From an uncultured Bacillaceae bacterium (GTDB taxonomy: Bacteria > Bacillota > Bacilli > Bacillales > Caldibacillaceae), in assembly GCA_937934645.1 (NCBI GenBank), contig CALGYZ010000056.1, positions 1 through 6,373 on the forward strand: a stretch of 6,373 bases of DNA, read 5' to 3'. Positions 5,448 through 6,373 of this stretch are shown here, piece by piece. A program made the translations under genes and the position numbers. Position 1 is the first letter of the stretch. Every line of letters begins with the position of its first letter. The notes beneath the pieces are model-generated. The model saw only the letters and a program-made list of their open reading frames with translations, searched no databases and was not told where the DNA came from.

Positions 5448-6373
5448 ATGACAAATGTAAGCGATGTAATTATTGTCGGAGGAGGGATCGGCGGTCTCGC
5501 AGCTGCTTTATCCATTTCAAAAAATACCGGTAAATCCATTTCCGTTTTTGAACAGGCAAAAGAGTTTGGAGAAGTAGGCGCCGGTCTTCAGTTAGCACCG
5601 AACGCACTGCATGTACTGGATTACCTCGGAGTGAAAGAAGAAGTATTAAAGTATGCAGTGTTACCAAAACGTCTTGTTCTTAAAGATGTTTACACTGCAA
5701 AGGAACTGGCAAGTTTGGATTTAGGAGAAGAATTCCAAAAACGTTACGGACATCCGTACATTGTCATGCACCGCTCTGATTTACATAGCGTTTTGCTGGA
5801 AGCATGCAAAAAAATTGATAATATCAAATTCTTTACAAACCAGCAAATCCAAACAGCTGAACAAGAGGGAAACACTGTTACAATCACGAACCAACACGGA
5901 GAAAAATATTCTGCTGAAGCAGTTATCGGTGCTGACGGAATTAAATCCAAAATTAGAAAAGTGGTATCCAATGATAAACCGGTGAACTCCCACTATGTTG
6001 CTTATCGTGGAACCATCCCGATCGAAGAAGTCGGCGATGTTGAAATGGACGATGTGATCATGTGGATCGGTCCGAATCTGCACTTGGTACAATATCCGGT
6101 CCGCCGCGGTGAATTATATAACCAGGTTGTTGTATTTAAAACATATGATCCGACACAAGAAGACTGGGGCAACCCAAAAGAAATGGCCAAACGTTTTGAA
6201 GGTGCTCATCCAAAAGTTGAAAACGCTTTGAAGTTTATTAACCGTCAATTCCGCTGGCCGATGTTTGACCGTGAACCAATTGAAAACTGGACAAAAGGAA
6301 ATATTACATTGCTCGGCGATGCTGCAATATCTTGCCCAGGGCGGAGTTCAGGCCTTTGAAGATGCTTACGTTC
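5448..6373 (+). pseudogene. 3-hydroxybenzoate 6-hydroxylase, frameshifted and cut by the window edge
   Basis: This group A FAD monooxygenase would convert 3-hydroxybenzoate to gentisate with NADH and O2 (EC 1.14.13.24). ATG 5448 follows AGGGGG (5434-5439) at 8-nt spacing. Visible motifs are the Rossmann VGGGIGGLAAA (10-20), FGEVGAGLQLAPNA (40-53), HRSDLH (108-113), the DG motif GADGIKSKIR (161-170), and IGPNLHLVQYPVRRGE (207-222), whose His212 and Tyr216 match residues important in the Rhodococcus enzyme. At LLGDAA (288-293) the frame breaks: the family has AHPPLQY next, but the frame reads ISCPGRSSGL and stops at 6357-6359 after 303 codons. The expected continuation QYLAQGGVQAFEDAYV is present in another frame from 6325 to the window edge. 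Four residues, HPPL, are missing together with a net shift, as expected for a 14-base deletion. The loss hits the FAD/substrate region, so the product is probably inactive. Salicylate hydroxylase is the main alternative, disfavoured by the dioxygenase neighbour. Confidence 0.88.

Noticed and set aside
5761..6092. Frames on both strands inside the hydroxylase gene
   Set aside because: They overlap a clear flavoprotein sequence, have no RBS and no recognisable motifs.

Overview
The window looks like chromosomal DNA of a low-GC Gram-positive bacterium of the Bacillaceae type. The grounds are the AT-rich composition, strong GGAGG/AAGGGGG ribosome binding sites, a UPF0756 (YtwI-like) membrane protein, consensus sigma-A promoters and U-rich hairpin terminators. 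The genus cannot be fixed from the sequence alone.

Left part (1-1580). The window opens inside a tRNA-Val(GAC) gene, which ends in a strong hairpin terminator. On the minus strand follow two short reading frames (57 and 60 codons) in the same frame, separated by one in-frame TAA. They are either two small genes or one gene split by a nonsense codon. A 50-codon cysteine-rich ORF with a good RBS (562-714, plus) reads divergently from them. After a gene-poor stretch comes an intact UPF0756 membrane protein gene. A 19-bp perfect hairpin at 1535-1578 serves as a terminator for the genes arriving from both sides.

Right part (1581-6373). This is a gentisate / 3-hydroxybenzoate catabolic cluster. 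On the minus strand, in transcription order, are an IclR-family regulator, the C-terminal remnant of a TRAP-transporter large permease (DctM), a fumarylacetoacetate-hydrolase-family enzyme and gentisate 1,2-dioxygenase. Divergent from the regulator on the plus strand is a flavoprotein 3-hydroxybenzoate 6-hydroxylase, running off the right edge. The expected route is: 3-hydroxybenzoate imported by TRAP, 6-hydroxylated to gentisate, ring-cleaved to maleylpyruvate, then hydrolysed by the FAH enzyme, directly or after isomerisation to fumarylpyruvate. No maleylpyruvate isomerase lies in the window.

Regulation is unusually legible. A perfect 17-bp palindrome (AGAGAAC-TAT-GTTCTCT) sits just downstream of the hydroxylase promoter. 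A degenerate copy sits at the matching position downstream of a near-perfect promoter for the hydrolase/dioxygenase pair. Both are good candidates for operators of the IclR protein.

The pathway appears to be decaying from its upstream end. The transporter gene has lost its N-terminal half and is frameshifted. The hydroxylase is frameshifted at its GD(A)AHPP motif, apparently by a 14-bp deletion between CTGCA repeats. The ring-cleavage dioxygenase, the hydrolase and the regulator remain intact.
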